A stretch of DNA of 64,000 nt from Candidatus Baltobacteraceae bacterium (GTDB taxonomy: Bacteria; Vulcanimicrobiota; Vulcanimicrobiia; Vulcanimicrobiales; Vulcanimicrobiaceae): positions 1,674,001 through 1,738,000 of the forward strand of contig DASXEW010000003.1 in NCBI GenBank assembly GCA_036489885.1, given 5' to 3'. Position 1 is the stretch's first letter. The number at the start of each line of letters is the position of its first letter. Below the pieces are notes generated by a model that saw nothing but the letters and a program-made list of their open reading frames with translations, was not told where the DNA came from and made no database searches. Below, one piece after another: positions 8,492 to 17,072 of the stretch. A program made the position numbers and the translations under genes.

Positions 8492-9541
8492 ATGAAACCG
8501 CTGCGCATTATATTCGCGCTCCTTGCCTTTTCGATAACTACGACTGCCGCTGCATATGCGGCTGCCGAGCTCCTGGAGACGGGCTCGAGCCTCGTCTACC
8601 CGCTTATGAACCTCTGGGTGCCCGTGTACACCAAGGCGCATTCCGACGTGAAGATCACAACGCAGAGCACCGGAAGCGGAACCGGAATTTCGCAAGCTGT
8701 CGCAGGCGTTGCGCAAATCGGCGCCTCCGATGCGTATATGAGTGACGCCCAGCTTGGCACCACGCATATGCTCAACATCCCGCTTGCGATCAGCGCGCAG
8801 CAGGTCAACTACAACGTCCCCGGCTTGAACGACGTCCATCTGAATCTTTCAGGTCCGGTTCTCGCCGGAATCTACGATGGCTCGATTCATTTTTGGGACG
8901 ACGCAAAGATCAAGGGCTTGAACGGCTCCGTCGCCGGCAAGCTGCCGCATGAAGCCATCATCCCCATCCATCGTGCCGATGGCTCGGGTGATACATTCAT
9001 CTTCACGCAATATCTCACGTTCTCGACGCCGAGCTGGAAGAGCGGCCCGGGCTACGGCACCACGATCAGCTGGCCGTCGGTTCCGAACGGAGTCGGCGCG
9101 AACGGCAACCCCGGTATGGTTCAAGCTTGCCAAGGTGCAAAGTATTCGATCGCATACATCGGCGTTAGCTTCCTGGATCAAACGAATCAAGCCGGCCTTG
9201 GCTACGCCGCGCTGCAGAATGCGTCCGGCAAATTCGTTCTTCCGACGGAGCCCAACATTTTGGCCGCCGCTGCCGCGAAAGACAAATCAACGCCCAAAGA
9301 CGAGCGGATCTCGCTTATCTATGGACCGGGCGCAAACTCATATCCGATCATCAATTACGAGTACGTGATCGTCAATCCGAAGCAAAAGGACGCTGCTACG
9401 GCCTCCGAAGTGAAGAACTTCTTGGGCTGGGCGATTACCGGCGGGCAAGAGAAGTCGTATCTCGAGAAAGTGCACTTCATCGCGCTTCCACCGAGCATCG
9501 TCAACTTGAGCAAAGCTCAAATCGCGGAAATCGGTTCGTAG
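8492..9541 (+). CDS. pstS: Phosphate ABC transporter substrate-binding protein
   Basis: This 349-aa protein has a Sec signal peptide (hydrophobic segment about 5-18, cleavage near AAAYA-AAE). The mature PstS fold has phosphate-binding segments TGSSLVYPL, STGSGTGI, GASDAYMS and HRADGSGDTFIF. It captures phosphate in the periplasm for PstCA. GAGGAGAG directly upstream of the ATG is a good ribosome-binding site. The gap to pstC is 6 bp, so pstSCA-phoU form one transcript. It has no lipobox. Confidence 0.92.
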   Translation: MKPLRIIFALLAFSITTTAAAYAAAELLETGSSLVYPLMNLWVPVYTKAHSDVKITTQSTGSGTGISQAVAGVAQIGASDAYMSDAQLGTTHMLNIPLAISAQQVNYNVPGLNDVHLNLSGPVLAGIYDGSIHFWDDAKIKGLNGSVAGKLPHEAIIPIHRADGSGDTFIFTQYLTFSTPSWKSGPGYGTTISWPSVPNGVGANGNPGMVQACQGAKYSIAYIGVSFLDQTNQAGLGYAALQNASGKFVLPTEPNILAAAAAKDKSTPKDERISLIYGPGANSYPIINYEYVIVNPKQKDAATASEVKNFLGWAITGGQEKSYLEKVHFIALPPSIVNLSKAQIAEIGS

Positions 9542-9547
9542 GAGTAC

Positions 9548-10570
9548 ATGGCAACAGTCGCTTTGAGCGGCGCTAAAAAGCGCCGCTCAGGCGCCGCCCC
9601 ACTCGACATCGCGCTGCGCTACGGATCGACGGCCACCGCCGTCGTAACGGCTACGGTCGTCTTCCTCGTCGCGGCGTTTCTGATCATCTATTCGTACCCG
9701 GCGATCGCGTTCAACGGCTTTGGGATTCTCACGCATCTCGAGTGGAATCTCGGCAACCAGTACGCTAACGGGGTCGAGCGCCACGGCGGGTTCACGGGCG
9801 CACCCGGCGCTTCGTTTGGGGCTGTCGTTTTTATCGCCGGGACCATCATTTCGTCGGCGTTCGCGATGGCAATTGCTACGCCGCTTGCCATTCTGGTCGC
9901 CATTGCGATGCACTATCAAGTTCCGCGCCGTTTGAAAACGCCGGTGAACACGCTCGTCGAGTTGATGGCGGGCGTTCCTTCGGTCGTTTACGGCTTGTGG
10001 GGCATCGGTGTGCTCGTCCCGTGGATTTCGAATTCCGTCGGCCCGTTTTTGGCGGGACACATTGCGTGGCTCCCGATCGTCGGCGGAGGGTCCGCGAGCG
10101 GCAACGGTCTGCTGGCGACGTCGTTCATTCTCGCCGTCATGGTCTTCCCGATCATGGCTGCAACGATGCGCGACGTTCTCTCGACCTTTCCAAAGATCGT
10201 ATTCGAAGGCGCAATCGGTCTCGGTGCGACGCCATGGCAAGCCGTCACGACAATGGTGATCCCGGCGATCCGCACGCAAATGTTTGCGGCCGCCATGCTT
10301 GCGCTCGGTCGCGCGATCGGTGAAACGATGGCAGTCCTGATGGTCTGCGGCTCGGCGCTCAATCAGCTCCCGCAGAATATCTTCGCACCGATCAACACGA
10401 TTGCGGCGGTGATCGTCTCGCAGCTCGACAGCGCTTTGACCGATCCGACCGGTATGGCGGAGCGGTCTTTGGCCGAGCTCGCGTTGATTCTCTTTGCAAT
10501 CACGCTCAGCGTGAACTTGATTGCGCGACTGATTATGCGTGGCGGTGACCGCGTGAAGCGGACGGCATGA
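9548..10570 (+). CDS. pstC: Phosphate ABC transporter permease
   Basis: This 340-aa inner-membrane permease has a cytoplasmic N-terminal tail and six predicted membrane helices. The inner-membrane binding-protein-dependent transport domain carries the coupling loop region FEGAIGLGATPWQAVTTMVIP. The segment LVELMAGVPSVVYGLWGI is typical of PstC. It pairs with PstA. The stop overlaps the pstA ATG (ATGA). Confidence 0.9.
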   Translation: MATVALSGAKKRRSGAAPLDIALRYGSTATAVVTATVVFLVAAFLIIYSYPAIAFNGFGILTHLEWNLGNQYANGVERHGGFTGAPGASFGAVVFIAGTIISSAFAMAIATPLAILVAIAMHYQVPRRLKTPVNTLVELMAGVPSVVYGLWGIGVLVPWISNSVGPFLAGHIAWLPIVGGGSASGNGLLATSFILAVMVFPIMAATMRDVLSTFPKIVFEGAIGLGATPWQAVTTMVIPAIRTQMFAAAMLALGRAIGETMAVLMVCGSALNQLPQNIFAPINTIAAVIVSQLDSALTDPTGMAERSLAELALILFAITLSVNLIARLIMRGGDRVKRTA

Positions 10571-11478
10571 ACCAAGTGGCAATCTCCGGTTCACCCGTAC
10601 AGACGTCTGCCGCACGCTCGATGACGCGCGGCAGCGTACTCGTCACGATTCGACGCAACATCGGCTGGGGCGTCAGTTTGCTCGCGCTTGCCTCCGCGCT
10701 CGCGATCCTGCTCGCGATCTTCTGGTTCGTGCTCTCGCGTGGGTTGCCGGCACTTAAACCGACGCTTTTCACGACGGTCACGTCCGGCATTTCGGGTGGA
10801 CTCGAAAACGCGATCCTGGGTACGCTGATGCTCGTCGTATTCGCGGTGTTCATCGTTGCGATTATCGGTTTTGGTACAGGCATCTGGCTCTCGAGCTATG
10901 CTTCAGAGAAGCCGCGTGCGCTCGTTCGGTTGCTGACGGACGTGCTGGCCGGCGTTCCGTCCGTCGTCGTCGGTTACTTCGGCTACATCTTGCTCGTGAA
11001 GATAGCGGGCTGGCAATTTTCGCTCGCCGGTGGCGCGATCGCGCTGACGATCATCATGTTACCGTACGTCGTGCGTGGCACCGACCTTGCGCTCGAGAAC
11101 GTTCCGCGCGAGCTGCGTGAAGGCGGCTTCGCACTCGGTGCGACCTATACGACCGTATTAATGACGGTTTCGTGGCCGTACGCGCTGCCGAGTGTCCTTA
11201 CGATGCTGTTACTCGCGACCGGAATCGCGCTCGGCGAGACGGCACCGCTCATTTACACGGCGGGTTGGTCCAATTATTTGCCGACGGCGCATTTGACGCA
11301 CAGCCCGGTACCGTACCTGACGTACGTCATCTGGACGTTTATCAGTCAGCCGTTTGCGGAGTCGCACGCGCTCGCGTTTGCGGCAGCCGCGCTCTTGATG
11401 CTGATGATTGTCGTGACCAACGTCTTCGCGCGGTCCTGGCTCGAAAGTCTCGCCCGTAAACAACGCGGCGAACGCTAG
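10567..11478 (+). CDS. pstA: Phosphate ABC transporter permease
   Basis: This 303-aa permease has about six membrane helices. The coupling region is VPRELREGGFALGATYTTVLM, the conserved stretch VLAGVPSVVVGYFGY, and the late segment GIALGETAPLIYTAGWS, which is characteristic of PstA. It overlaps pstC by 4 bp and is followed by phoU after 8 bp. Confidence 0.9.
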   Translation: MNQVAISGSPVQTSAARSMTRGSVLVTIRRNIGWGVSLLALASALAILLAIFWFVLSRGLPALKPTLFTTVTSGISGGLENAILGTLMLVVFAVFIVAIIGFGTGIWLSSYASEKPRALVRLLTDVLAGVPSVVVGYFGYILLVKIAGWQFSLAGGAIALTIIMLPYVVRGTDLALENVPRELREGGFALGATYTTVLMTVSWPYALPSVLTMLLLATGIALGETAPLIYTAGWSNYLPTAHLTHSPVPYLTYVIWTFISQPFAESHALAFAAAALLMLMIVVTNVFARSWLESLARKQRGER

Positions 11479-11486
11479 ATCAAAAC

Positions 11487-12143
11487 GTGGCTATGCTGCG
11501 CGTTGCCTACCATGAAGCTCTCGAGGGGGCTGAAGTTGATCTTGGGACGCTTGGCGCGCTCATGGTCGACGCTCTGCATCATGCCGTCAGAGCCGTCGAG
11601 ACATCGGACGCTGCACTCTCCGCGCGCATCATCACGGGTGCCGATCAAACGGCCGAGCTGGGGCGCCGTATCGAATCAGCCTGCATCGACCTGATCTGGC
11701 GGCAGCAGCCGCTCGCGGATGAGCTGCGCCGCGTCACCGGAATGTTCGAGATCAGCACCGATTTGCAGCGGATCAACTATTATATCGTCGACATCGCAAA
11801 ACACGCGGTTCGTCTTGCGGAGAAAACTCCGGCAGGGGCGCCACGCGAGGCGCTGCGTGAGGTCGCGAAGCTTACGGAAGACGACCTCAAGTCCGCGGTC
11901 GAGGGATATTCAAAGCGCGACCTGTCGTCGGTGCGTAAGGTCCTAGAAGCCGACGAACACTATGAGAAGCTGTACAGCTCCGGAATTCGCAACCTGCAAA
12001 ACGCGATTCGCGCAAACACCGATGTGCTCGCAGCCGCGACCGAGCTTCTGTTTGTTCTTACATCCTTACAACGTGTCGGAGAGCACGCATCGAGCATCGC
12101 CTGGCATACGGCGGAGATGTTCGAAGCTGACGGTCAGGCGTAA
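11487..12143 (+). CDS. phoU: Phosphate transport system regulator PhoU
   Basis: This 218-aa all-helical protein has two PhoU three-helix repeats. Conserved bits are LGALMVDALHHAVRA in repeat one and LQRVGEHASSIAWHTAEM at the end of repeat two, where the usual acidic metal-binding (R/H)xxDH pattern carries Glu instead of Asp. It links Pst to PhoR and represses the Pho regulon when phosphate is ample. GTG 11487 or ATG 11493 can start it. The 3' end overlaps the convergent gene by 10 bp. Confidence 0.88.
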   Translation: MAMLRVAYHEALEGAEVDLGTLGALMVDALHHAVRAVETSDAALSARIITGADQTAELGRRIESACIDLIWRQQPLADELRRVTGMFEISTDLQRINYYIVDIAKHAVRLAEKTPAGAPREALREVAKLTEDDLKSAVEGYSKRDLSSVRKVLEADEHYEKLYSSGIRNLQNAIRANTDVLAAATELLFVLTSLQRVGEHASSIAWHTAEMFEADGQA

Positions 12144-12685
12144 AGCAGTCTGACGTCCTTCCGGATGAGCTCGCGTGGCCGCGAGACTGCGATATCATCC
12201 TGCATCAGAGCGCGATCACCACTGCGCCATGTGACCTTGTATGTTGCCGGAAGAAGGCCGCTGAGCACGTAGCAGCCGTGTCGATCGGTACGCACCGTGT
12301 AGCTCAAGCCTTCAGCGGCGGCTTGCACGATGATGTTCATGATCGGATGGCCGAGCCGATCCAAGCACACGCCGCCGATAGCGCCGGCCGGCTTTTCCTC
12401 GACGCGATCGTTGCCGGGCGTCAGTCCGCGAATAACCTCGACGCGTTGTCCGTCCAAGACGCCCACGCCCCGCAACAGCGTCGACGTGTATCCCCCCGCC
12501 ATGATCATGATATCGTATGCGCCTTCGGGGAGATCGATCGAAACGCGACCGCGAATGTTGGTGTGCTCGGTGATCAAATGTGTAGCGTCTCGGACAATGT
12601 TGATTACAACCGATGCAATAGGAACGGCGGATCTGCGATCGACGACTTGGAGATCGAGCCCCGTCGTCTGTTCCGAGGTTCGCAT
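12134..12685 (-). CDS. Carboxypeptidase-regulatory-like (CarboxypepD_reg) domain protein
   Basis: This 183-aa protein has two beta-sandwich repeats. The first reads VPIASVVINI...GRVSIDLPEGAYDIMIMAGGY and the second GGVCLDRLGHPIMNIIVQA...TVRTDRHGCYVLSGLLPATYKVTW. Both follow the pattern of carboxypeptidase regulatory or Cna-B-like domains. There is no signal peptide or membrane segment, so it is probably cytoplasmic, or the start lies elsewhere. The specific role is unknown. It converges on phoU, and diverges from kbl across a palindrome that contains a Shine-Dalgarno sequence. Confidence 0.6.
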   Translation of the reverse strand: MRTSEQTTGLDLQVVDRRSAVPIASVVINIVRDATHLITEHTNIRGRVSIDLPEGAYDIMIMAGGYTSTLLRGVGVLDGQRVEVIRGLTPGNDRVEEKPAGAIGGVCLDRLGHPIMNIIVQAAAEGLSYTVRTDRHGCYVLSGLLPATYKVTWRSGDRALMQDDIAVSRPRELIRKDVRLLYA

Positions 12686-12715
12686 TCGTCCCTCTCTTGG
12701 CGATGTGAGGTAGTG

Positions 12716-12729
12716 CCTCCTTAAGGAGG
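12716..12729. other. Perfect 14-bp palindrome CCTCCTTAAGGAGG between divergent genes
   Basis: The palindrome reads AAGGAGG on both strands. On the plus strand it ends about 11 nt before the GTG of kbl and serves as its ribosome-binding site. On the minus strand it lies too far (about 30 nt) from the other gene's ATG to act as one. Operator function is possible but unsupported. Confidence 0.45.
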
Positions 12730-12740
12730 GCCGGGTTGGT

Positions 12741-13943
12741 GTGTCGCATCACCCCCGGGTGAACACGCGCTACGATTCCCGGCTGTCTGCCGACCTCGAC
12801 GCGCTCCGCGAGGCCGGCACCTACAAACGTCTACGTCACCTGACGACGCCGATGGCGCCCCATGTGCGGATGGAAGAGGCCGGCGACGTCCTCGTCCTTT
12901 CGAGCAACAACTATTTGGGGCTCTCGGATCAATCCGAGGTCATCGATGCCGGCATCGAGGGATTGCGTCGCTACGGAGCTGGGACCGCGTCGGTGCGCTT
13001 CATCTGCGGAACGTTTGACGTACACCGCGAGCTCGAGGCGCGAATCGCGAACTTTCTTTCCACGGAGTCATCGCTAAGCTACGTTTCGTGTTGGGCTGCC
13101 AACGAAGGGCTGCTACCAACGATCGGCACGGCCGGAACGACGATTCTCTCGGACGAGCTCAACCATGCGTCGATCATTGACGGGTGCCGCTTGGCCGCCG
13201 GTAAGCGCCTCCGTTATAAGCACGACGACATGGGCGACCTCGGGCGGCAGCTTGCAGCCGAACGTGCGCTCGGCGATCACCCGGTCTTCATCGTCACCGA
13301 CGGCGTCTTCTCAATGGAAGGAAGTCTCGCCGATCTTCCGGCCATCGTCGCGCTTGCAAAACGCTACGACGCAGTAACCGTCGTCGACGACTCGCACGGT
13401 ACGGGCGTGATGGGAAAGACCGGTCGCGGCACGATCGAACATTTTGGGCTCGATGGCCAAATCGACATCATCACGGGGACGCTCGGCAAAGCATTGGGCG
13501 GCGCGGCCGGCGGATTCGTCGCGGGATCACACGCGCTCATCGATACGCTCGTCCAACGCTCGCGCACGCAACTGTTCTCGAACGCTCTCCCGCCCACTGT
13601 GGCGTGCAGCGCGCTGGCCGCAATCGAGTATCTCGACGCGCACCCCGAGCTGGTGAAGAAGCTACATGCGAACGTCGCATATTTTCGCGCAGGCCTCGAG
13701 GCGCGCGGCTTTACGCCGCTGGCGGGTCCAAGCGCGATCATCCCGATCATCATCGGACCGACGGCCGGTGCAATCGCGATGAGCGACCGGCTGCTTCGCG
13801 AGGGAATCTTTGTTACCGGGTTCGGTTTTCCGGTCGTGCCCGAAGGCACGGCGCGGATTCGGGTACAGATAAGCGCGGCTCTGGAACGCGATGATCTCGA
13901 CCGTGCACTCGCCGCAATGGAGCGCGCGCGTGAAGCCGGTTAA
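12741..13943 (+). CDS. kbl: Glycine C-acetyltransferase (2-amino-3-ketobutyrate CoA ligase) / AONS-family enzyme
   Basis: This 400-aa protein is a PLP-dependent alpha-oxoamine synthase. Motifs are SSNNYLGLS near residue 55, VRFICGTFDVHRELE near 85-100 (the RFICGT string is typical of Kbl), VVDDSHGTGVMG with His219, and GTLGKALGGAAGG with PLP-lysine Lys250. The likely reaction is cleavage of 2-amino-3-ketobutyrate with CoA to glycine and acetyl-CoA, in threonine catabolism. 8-Amino-7-oxononanoate synthase (BioF) is the closest alternative, but no biotin genes are nearby. Start GTG 12741 has a strong AGGAGGG. It overlaps hom by 14 bp. Confidence 0.8.
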   Translation: MSHHPRVNTRYDSRLSADLDALREAGTYKRLRHLTTPMAPHVRMEEAGDVLVLSSNNYLGLSDQSEVIDAGIEGLRRYGAGTASVRFICGTFDVHRELEARIANFLSTESSLSYVSCWAANEGLLPTIGTAGTTILSDELNHASIIDGCRLAAGKRLRYKHDDMGDLGRQLAAERALGDHPVFIVTDGVFSMEGSLADLPAIVALAKRYDAVTVVDDSHGTGVMGKTGRGTIEHFGLDGQIDIITGTLGKALGGAAGGFVAGSHALIDTLVQRSRTQLFSNALPPTVACSALAAIEYLDAHPELVKKLHANVAYFRAGLEARGFTPLAGPSAIIPIIIGPTAGAIAMSDRLLREGIFVTGFGFPVVPEGTARIRVQISAALERDDLDRALAAMERAREAG

Positions 13944-15240
13944 GATCGGACTTCTCGGCATCGGAACGGTCGGCAGCGGCACGTACCGTGTTCTCGAGCG
14001 CAATCGTGAAGAGATCACACGCCGCGCCGGACGCCGTATCGAGATCGCCTGGGTCGCGGCGCGCAATCTGGCGCGAGCGCGCGAGATCATCGGACCTGAT
14101 GTACCGTTGACCGACGACGTGATGCGCGTTGCGCGCGACCCGGAGATAGACATCGTGGTCGAAGTGATCGGTGGAACGGGCGTCGCCAAAGACGCAATGC
14201 TCGCTGCGATCGAAAGCGGCAAACACATCGTCACCGCCAACAAAGCACTGCTCGCGACCCAGGGTAATGAGATTTTCGCAGCCGCCGGCAAGCGCAACGT
14301 CATCGTCGCGTTTGAAGGCGCCGTTTCCGTGTGCATTCCGATTATCAAGGCGCTGCGCGAAGGGCTGACCGCGAATCGCATCGAGTGGATTGCCGGCATC
14401 ATCAACGGCACGAGCAACTTCATCTTGAGCGAGATGCGTTCCAAAGGCTTGCCGTTCGACGACGTTTTGCGCGAGGCACAGCGTCTGGGTTATGCCGAAG
14501 CGGATCCGACTTTCGATGTGGAGGGCGTCGACGCCGCGCACAAGATTACGCTACTCTCGGCGATCGGTTTCGGGATTCCGGTGCAATTCGATCGTGCCTA
14601 CATCGAAGGAATCTCGCACCTCACGGATCGCGACATCACGTACGCCGAAGAGCTTGGATATCGCATCAAATTGCTCGGCATAACGCGCCGCGCGGCCAGC
14701 GGTATCGAGCTGCGCGTCCATCCGACGTTGATTCCCGCGCAGCGTTTGATCGCGAGCGTCGAGGGTGCGATGAACGCAATTCTCGTCAAAGGCGACGCCG
14801 CGGGCGTGACGATGTATTACGGCGCAGGCGCCGGTTCCGAACCAACGGCATCGGCGGTGATTGCCGACGTCATCGACGTTACGCGGTTGATGGAAGCCGA
14901 GCCCGAAGAGCGCGTTCCGCATCTTGCATTTCAACCGGACGCGCTTTCCGCGGTGCCTATTCTGCCGATGGTCGACGTCGAGACGTCGTACTATCTACGT
15001 TTGCGCGTCCGGGATCAAGTCGGCGCGCTCGCCGATATTGCACGCGTGCTCGCGGACTCGGAGATCTCAATTGACGCGATGTTGCAAAAAGGGCCGGCCG
15101 ACAACGACGGTGAGACCGACATCGTGATTCTCACGCATCGCACGCGTGAGGGAAACCTTCAGCGGGCAATCGGGGGGCTGGTGAAGCTGCCGACAGTGCG
15201 GGAGAGCTACAGCCGAATTCGCCGGGAAGATCTTGGATGA
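13930..15240 (+). CDS. hom: Homoserine dehydrogenase
   Basis: This 436-aa protein has a Rossmann N-terminus KIGLLGIGTVGSGTYRVL and the catalytic domain with AGIINGTSNFIL and EADPTFDVEGVDAAHK. A C-terminal ACT domain (LRLRVRDQVGALADIARVL) is probably for feedback by threonine. It reduces aspartate semialdehyde to homoserine. GTG 13930 is chosen because the Rossmann motif starts five codons later; an ATG at 13891 would only add kbl shadow sequence. It is co-transcribed with kbl. metX at 30 kb takes its product toward methionine. Confidence 0.9.
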   Translation: MKPVKIGLLGIGTVGSGTYRVLERNREEITRRAGRRIEIAWVAARNLARAREIIGPDVPLTDDVMRVARDPEIDIVVEVIGGTGVAKDAMLAAIESGKHIVTANKALLATQGNEIFAAAGKRNVIVAFEGAVSVCIPIIKALREGLTANRIEWIAGIINGTSNFILSEMRSKGLPFDDVLREAQRLGYAEADPTFDVEGVDAAHKITLLSAIGFGIPVQFDRAYIEGISHLTDRDITYAEELGYRIKLLGITRRAASGIELRVHPTLIPAQRLIASVEGAMNAILVKGDAAGVTMYYGAGAGSEPTASAVIADVIDVTRLMEAEPEERVPHLAFQPDALSAVPILPMVDVETSYYLRLRVRDQVGALADIARVLADSEISIDAMLQKGPADNDGETDIVILTHRTREGNLQRAIGGLVKLPTVRESYSRIRREDLG

Positions 15241-15362
15241 AGGCGAGGTGAGAAAACGCTCAGGACCAGCACAGGATCGTTTCCACGTCCTCTAACCTTA
15301 TTCCAAAACCACTCCCAGGGTAAAATCGGTTACTATAAGTAGCGGAAGAAGGCCGCCACCAC

Positions 15363-16193
15363 ATGAATGCAATTATAAAGAAATATTTCAGACCGGCCGC
15401 GAGCGCAGCACTCGCTGCGGCGTTCGCCTTTGCGGCGCTACCGATGGCGGCGTCAGCTCAGCAGGCTGAAGATCAGGAAATCCAGGGGACGGTGCAGTCG
15501 ATCAACTCGACCTTCAACATCACCGTGCTCGATAGTAATGGTAACCTGGATAACGTTGAACTTCACCAGGGCACGGTCATCAATCCGAACGGTCTCACGC
15601 TCGCCCCTGGGATGAACGTGACGGTCGACGGATACGACGACGGCGGTCAATTCGACGCGAACGTGATCCAGACGCCCTATCAATACTCCGGCCCGGCGCC
15701 GACTCCGGAATACTACGGCCCTGGCTGGTGGTATCCGGGCTTCGCGTACGGCTACGGCCCCTCGTTTAGTCTCTTCATCGGCACGGGCGGCGGAAGGTTC
15801 GTCTATCGCCAGCCATGGGGTGGACACTGGTGGGTCAACACTCCGGTTCACACGTTCGTCGGCGCTCGCGGTGGATACGCGGCAGGCGTCCGTTATCCGG
15901 CCACGCGCTACGCCGCCCCGGTAAGCCACTACGCACCCGTTCGCTCGTACGGCGGCAGTTACGGCGCAGCGCGAGTTCCTGAGGCGCGCAGCTACGCAGC
16001 ACCGCGCACGTATTCGGCGCCACGCACGTACTCGGCTCCGCGCAGCTACGCAGCTCCGGCGGCGCGCTACGGCGGCGGCGGGTACTCTGGCGCACGGTAT
16101 CGCGCGACGGCCTCGCACTACAGTGCACCTGCGGCGCACTACTCGGGCGGCGGTTCTCGCGGCGGCGGTGGCTCGGGCGGACGTCATCGCTAG
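15363..16193 (+). CDS. Secreted protein, DUF5666-like N-terminal domain and Ala/Tyr/Gly-rich tail
   Basis: This 276-aa protein has a Sec signal peptide ending near AASA-QQ. Residues about 38-105 form a small beta domain (IQGTVQSINSTFNITVLD...LAPGMNVTVDGYDDGGQFDANVI) resembling DUF5666. Then follows an aromatic/glycine segment (WWYPGFAYGYGP). The tail of about 120 residues is built from short repeats (RSYAAPRTYSAPRTYSAPR, then GGG-rich). It is probably surface-exposed. Function is unknown. A rho-independent terminator follows at once. Confidence 0.65.
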   Translation: MNAIIKKYFRPAASAALAAAFAFAALPMAASAQQAEDQEIQGTVQSINSTFNITVLDSNGNLDNVELHQGTVINPNGLTLAPGMNVTVDGYDDGGQFDANVIQTPYQYSGPAPTPEYYGPGWWYPGFAYGYGPSFSLFIGTGGGRFVYRQPWGGHWWVNTPVHTFVGARGGYAAGVRYPATRYAAPVSHYAPVRSYGGSYGAARVPEARSYAAPRTYSAPRTYSAPRSYAAPAARYGGGGYSGARYRATASHYSAPAAHYSGGGSRGGGGSGGRHR

Positions 16194-16211
16194 GCAGAAC
16201 TAGGTCCATCA

Positions 16212-16245
16212 AAAGAAGCCTCGGCCTCCGCGCCGGGGTTTCTTT
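16212..16245. terminator. Bidirectional rho-independent terminator
   Basis: The stem AAAGAAGCCTCGGC pairs with GCCGGGGTTTCTTT across loop CTCCGC with two G-T pairs, and T-rich tails lie on both strands. It serves the gene ending at 16193 and the convergent gene ending at 16245. Confidence 0.8.
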
Positions 16246-16583
16246 TATTTGCGATTCGTTTTGGGTCGCTTGAGCGGAAAGACCGACGCGCGGGGTTCCG
16301 TGTCGCCATAGCTCGCGGCATAGTAGCCATCACGCAAGTGCGCGAGCTTTACGTCATTGCGCAGCACCGTGCCGTCGCCGCGATAGACGATGACACTCTT
16401 GAACAGCATGACGTAGGCTGCGAGACGAACGGTCTTCCAGTCGGAGATCTTCCATGTGTTCGGCGCCATGACCGGATAGTCGTAATCCGGGATCGTGACT
16501 TTCGAATTGTCAAGCCGCTCGAAGGTTACTTTGAAGCCTTCACGTTGGAAGATCTGATCTTGAAGCGAGCTGATCGTGGCCAT
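16245..16583 (-). CDS. Small uncharacterised protein
   Basis: This 112-aa, mostly beta and basic protein begins MATISSLQDQIFQREGFKV. It has no signal peptide, membrane helix or recognised motif, and ends in a basic tail (KRPKTNRK). The reading frame has host-like codon use and ends at a strong terminator, which supports it as real. Its ATG follows by one base the U-run of the terminator of the upstream gene, and no Shine-Dalgarno sequence is visible, so initiation is unclear. Confidence 0.5.
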   Translation of the reverse strand: MATISSLQDQIFQREGFKVTFERLDNSKVTIPDYDYPVMAPNTWKISDWKTVRLAAYVMLFKSVIVYRGDGTVLRNDVKLAHLRDGYYAASYGDTEPRASVFPLKRPKTNRK

Positions 16584-16584
16584 G

Positions 16585-16615
16585 AAAAAAAGCCTCGCCT
16601 TTATCAGACGAGGCT
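16585..16615 (-). terminator. Rho-independent terminator downstream of the 16645-16950 gene
   Basis: On the minus strand the stem GCCTCG/CGAGGC with an 11-nt loop is followed by seven Ts. The T-run ends one base before the ATG of the next minus-strand gene. Confidence 0.75.
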
Positions 16616-16644
16616 CCTTCTTTGCGGCCGGTCGGAGGAGGTTC

Positions 16645-16950
16645 TTAGTGTCCGTTCATGTTGTAGCTGCTGTTGGTGTGATGGTACTGGCGCCACTGAT
16701 GATCGAAGTTGCTGTAGTTTCCGCTGTTCCAGTCCCCTCGATGCGCGCGATAGTATTTCGGATCGCGCTTCTGGTACCAGACCTGTGCCTGGCTGACGGT
16801 CATGTAATGCCGGTGATGACCGGCATCCCAGTAATAGGGGCGGTTGTTCGTATCCCAATAGAGTTGGACGGAGACCTGAGCCAGCGCCGGTCCCGCACCC
16901 ATCGTGAAGAGCGCGACTAAGGCGACGAGCCGTGTGGCAAGCTTTTTCAT
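16645..16950 (-). CDS. Small secreted Tyr/His/Asn-rich protein
   Basis: This protein of about 101 aa starts MKKLATRLVALVALFTMGAGPALA-Q, a clear Sec signal peptide. The mature part is rich in Tyr, Trp, His and Asn (VQLYWDTNNRPYYWDAGHHRHYMT, then HHTNSSYNMNGH), resembling short YXWDxxxRRYY-type secreted proteins of unknown function. ATG 16950 is chosen because the signal peptide begins there; an in-frame ATG at 16986 would add 12 unlikely residues. A terminator follows. Confidence 0.6.
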   Translation of the reverse strand: MKKLATRLVALVALFTMGAGPALAQVSVQLYWDTNNRPYYWDAGHHRHYMTVSQAQVWYQKRDPKYYRAHRGDWNSGNYSNFDHQWRQYHHTNSSYNMNGH

Positions 16951-17072
16951 GCTGAGGTCGTACCCGCAGGCCCCGTTCACAAACAAAAGGGGCCCTCGCT
17001 TGCCCTAGTTCCAGGAGATCAGACGACCGACAAGGGAAAAATGCCGCCCCCGCGCTCCGGTAGTGAGGCTGT

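Noticed and set aside
9587-10615. 342-aa open frame on the minus strand across pstC
   Set aside because: Arg/His-rich, non-hydrophobic translation antisense to a clear permease; a product of codon bias in high-GC DNA.
13662-14541. Two long minus-strand frames (260 and 242 aa) under kbl and hom
   Set aside because: Antisense to two well-conserved genes and with no recognisable motif.
15363-16193. Tandem codon repeats resembling a CRISPR or satellite array
   Set aside because: They are degenerate RTYSAP-type protein repeats inside a reading frame, with no constant spacer length.
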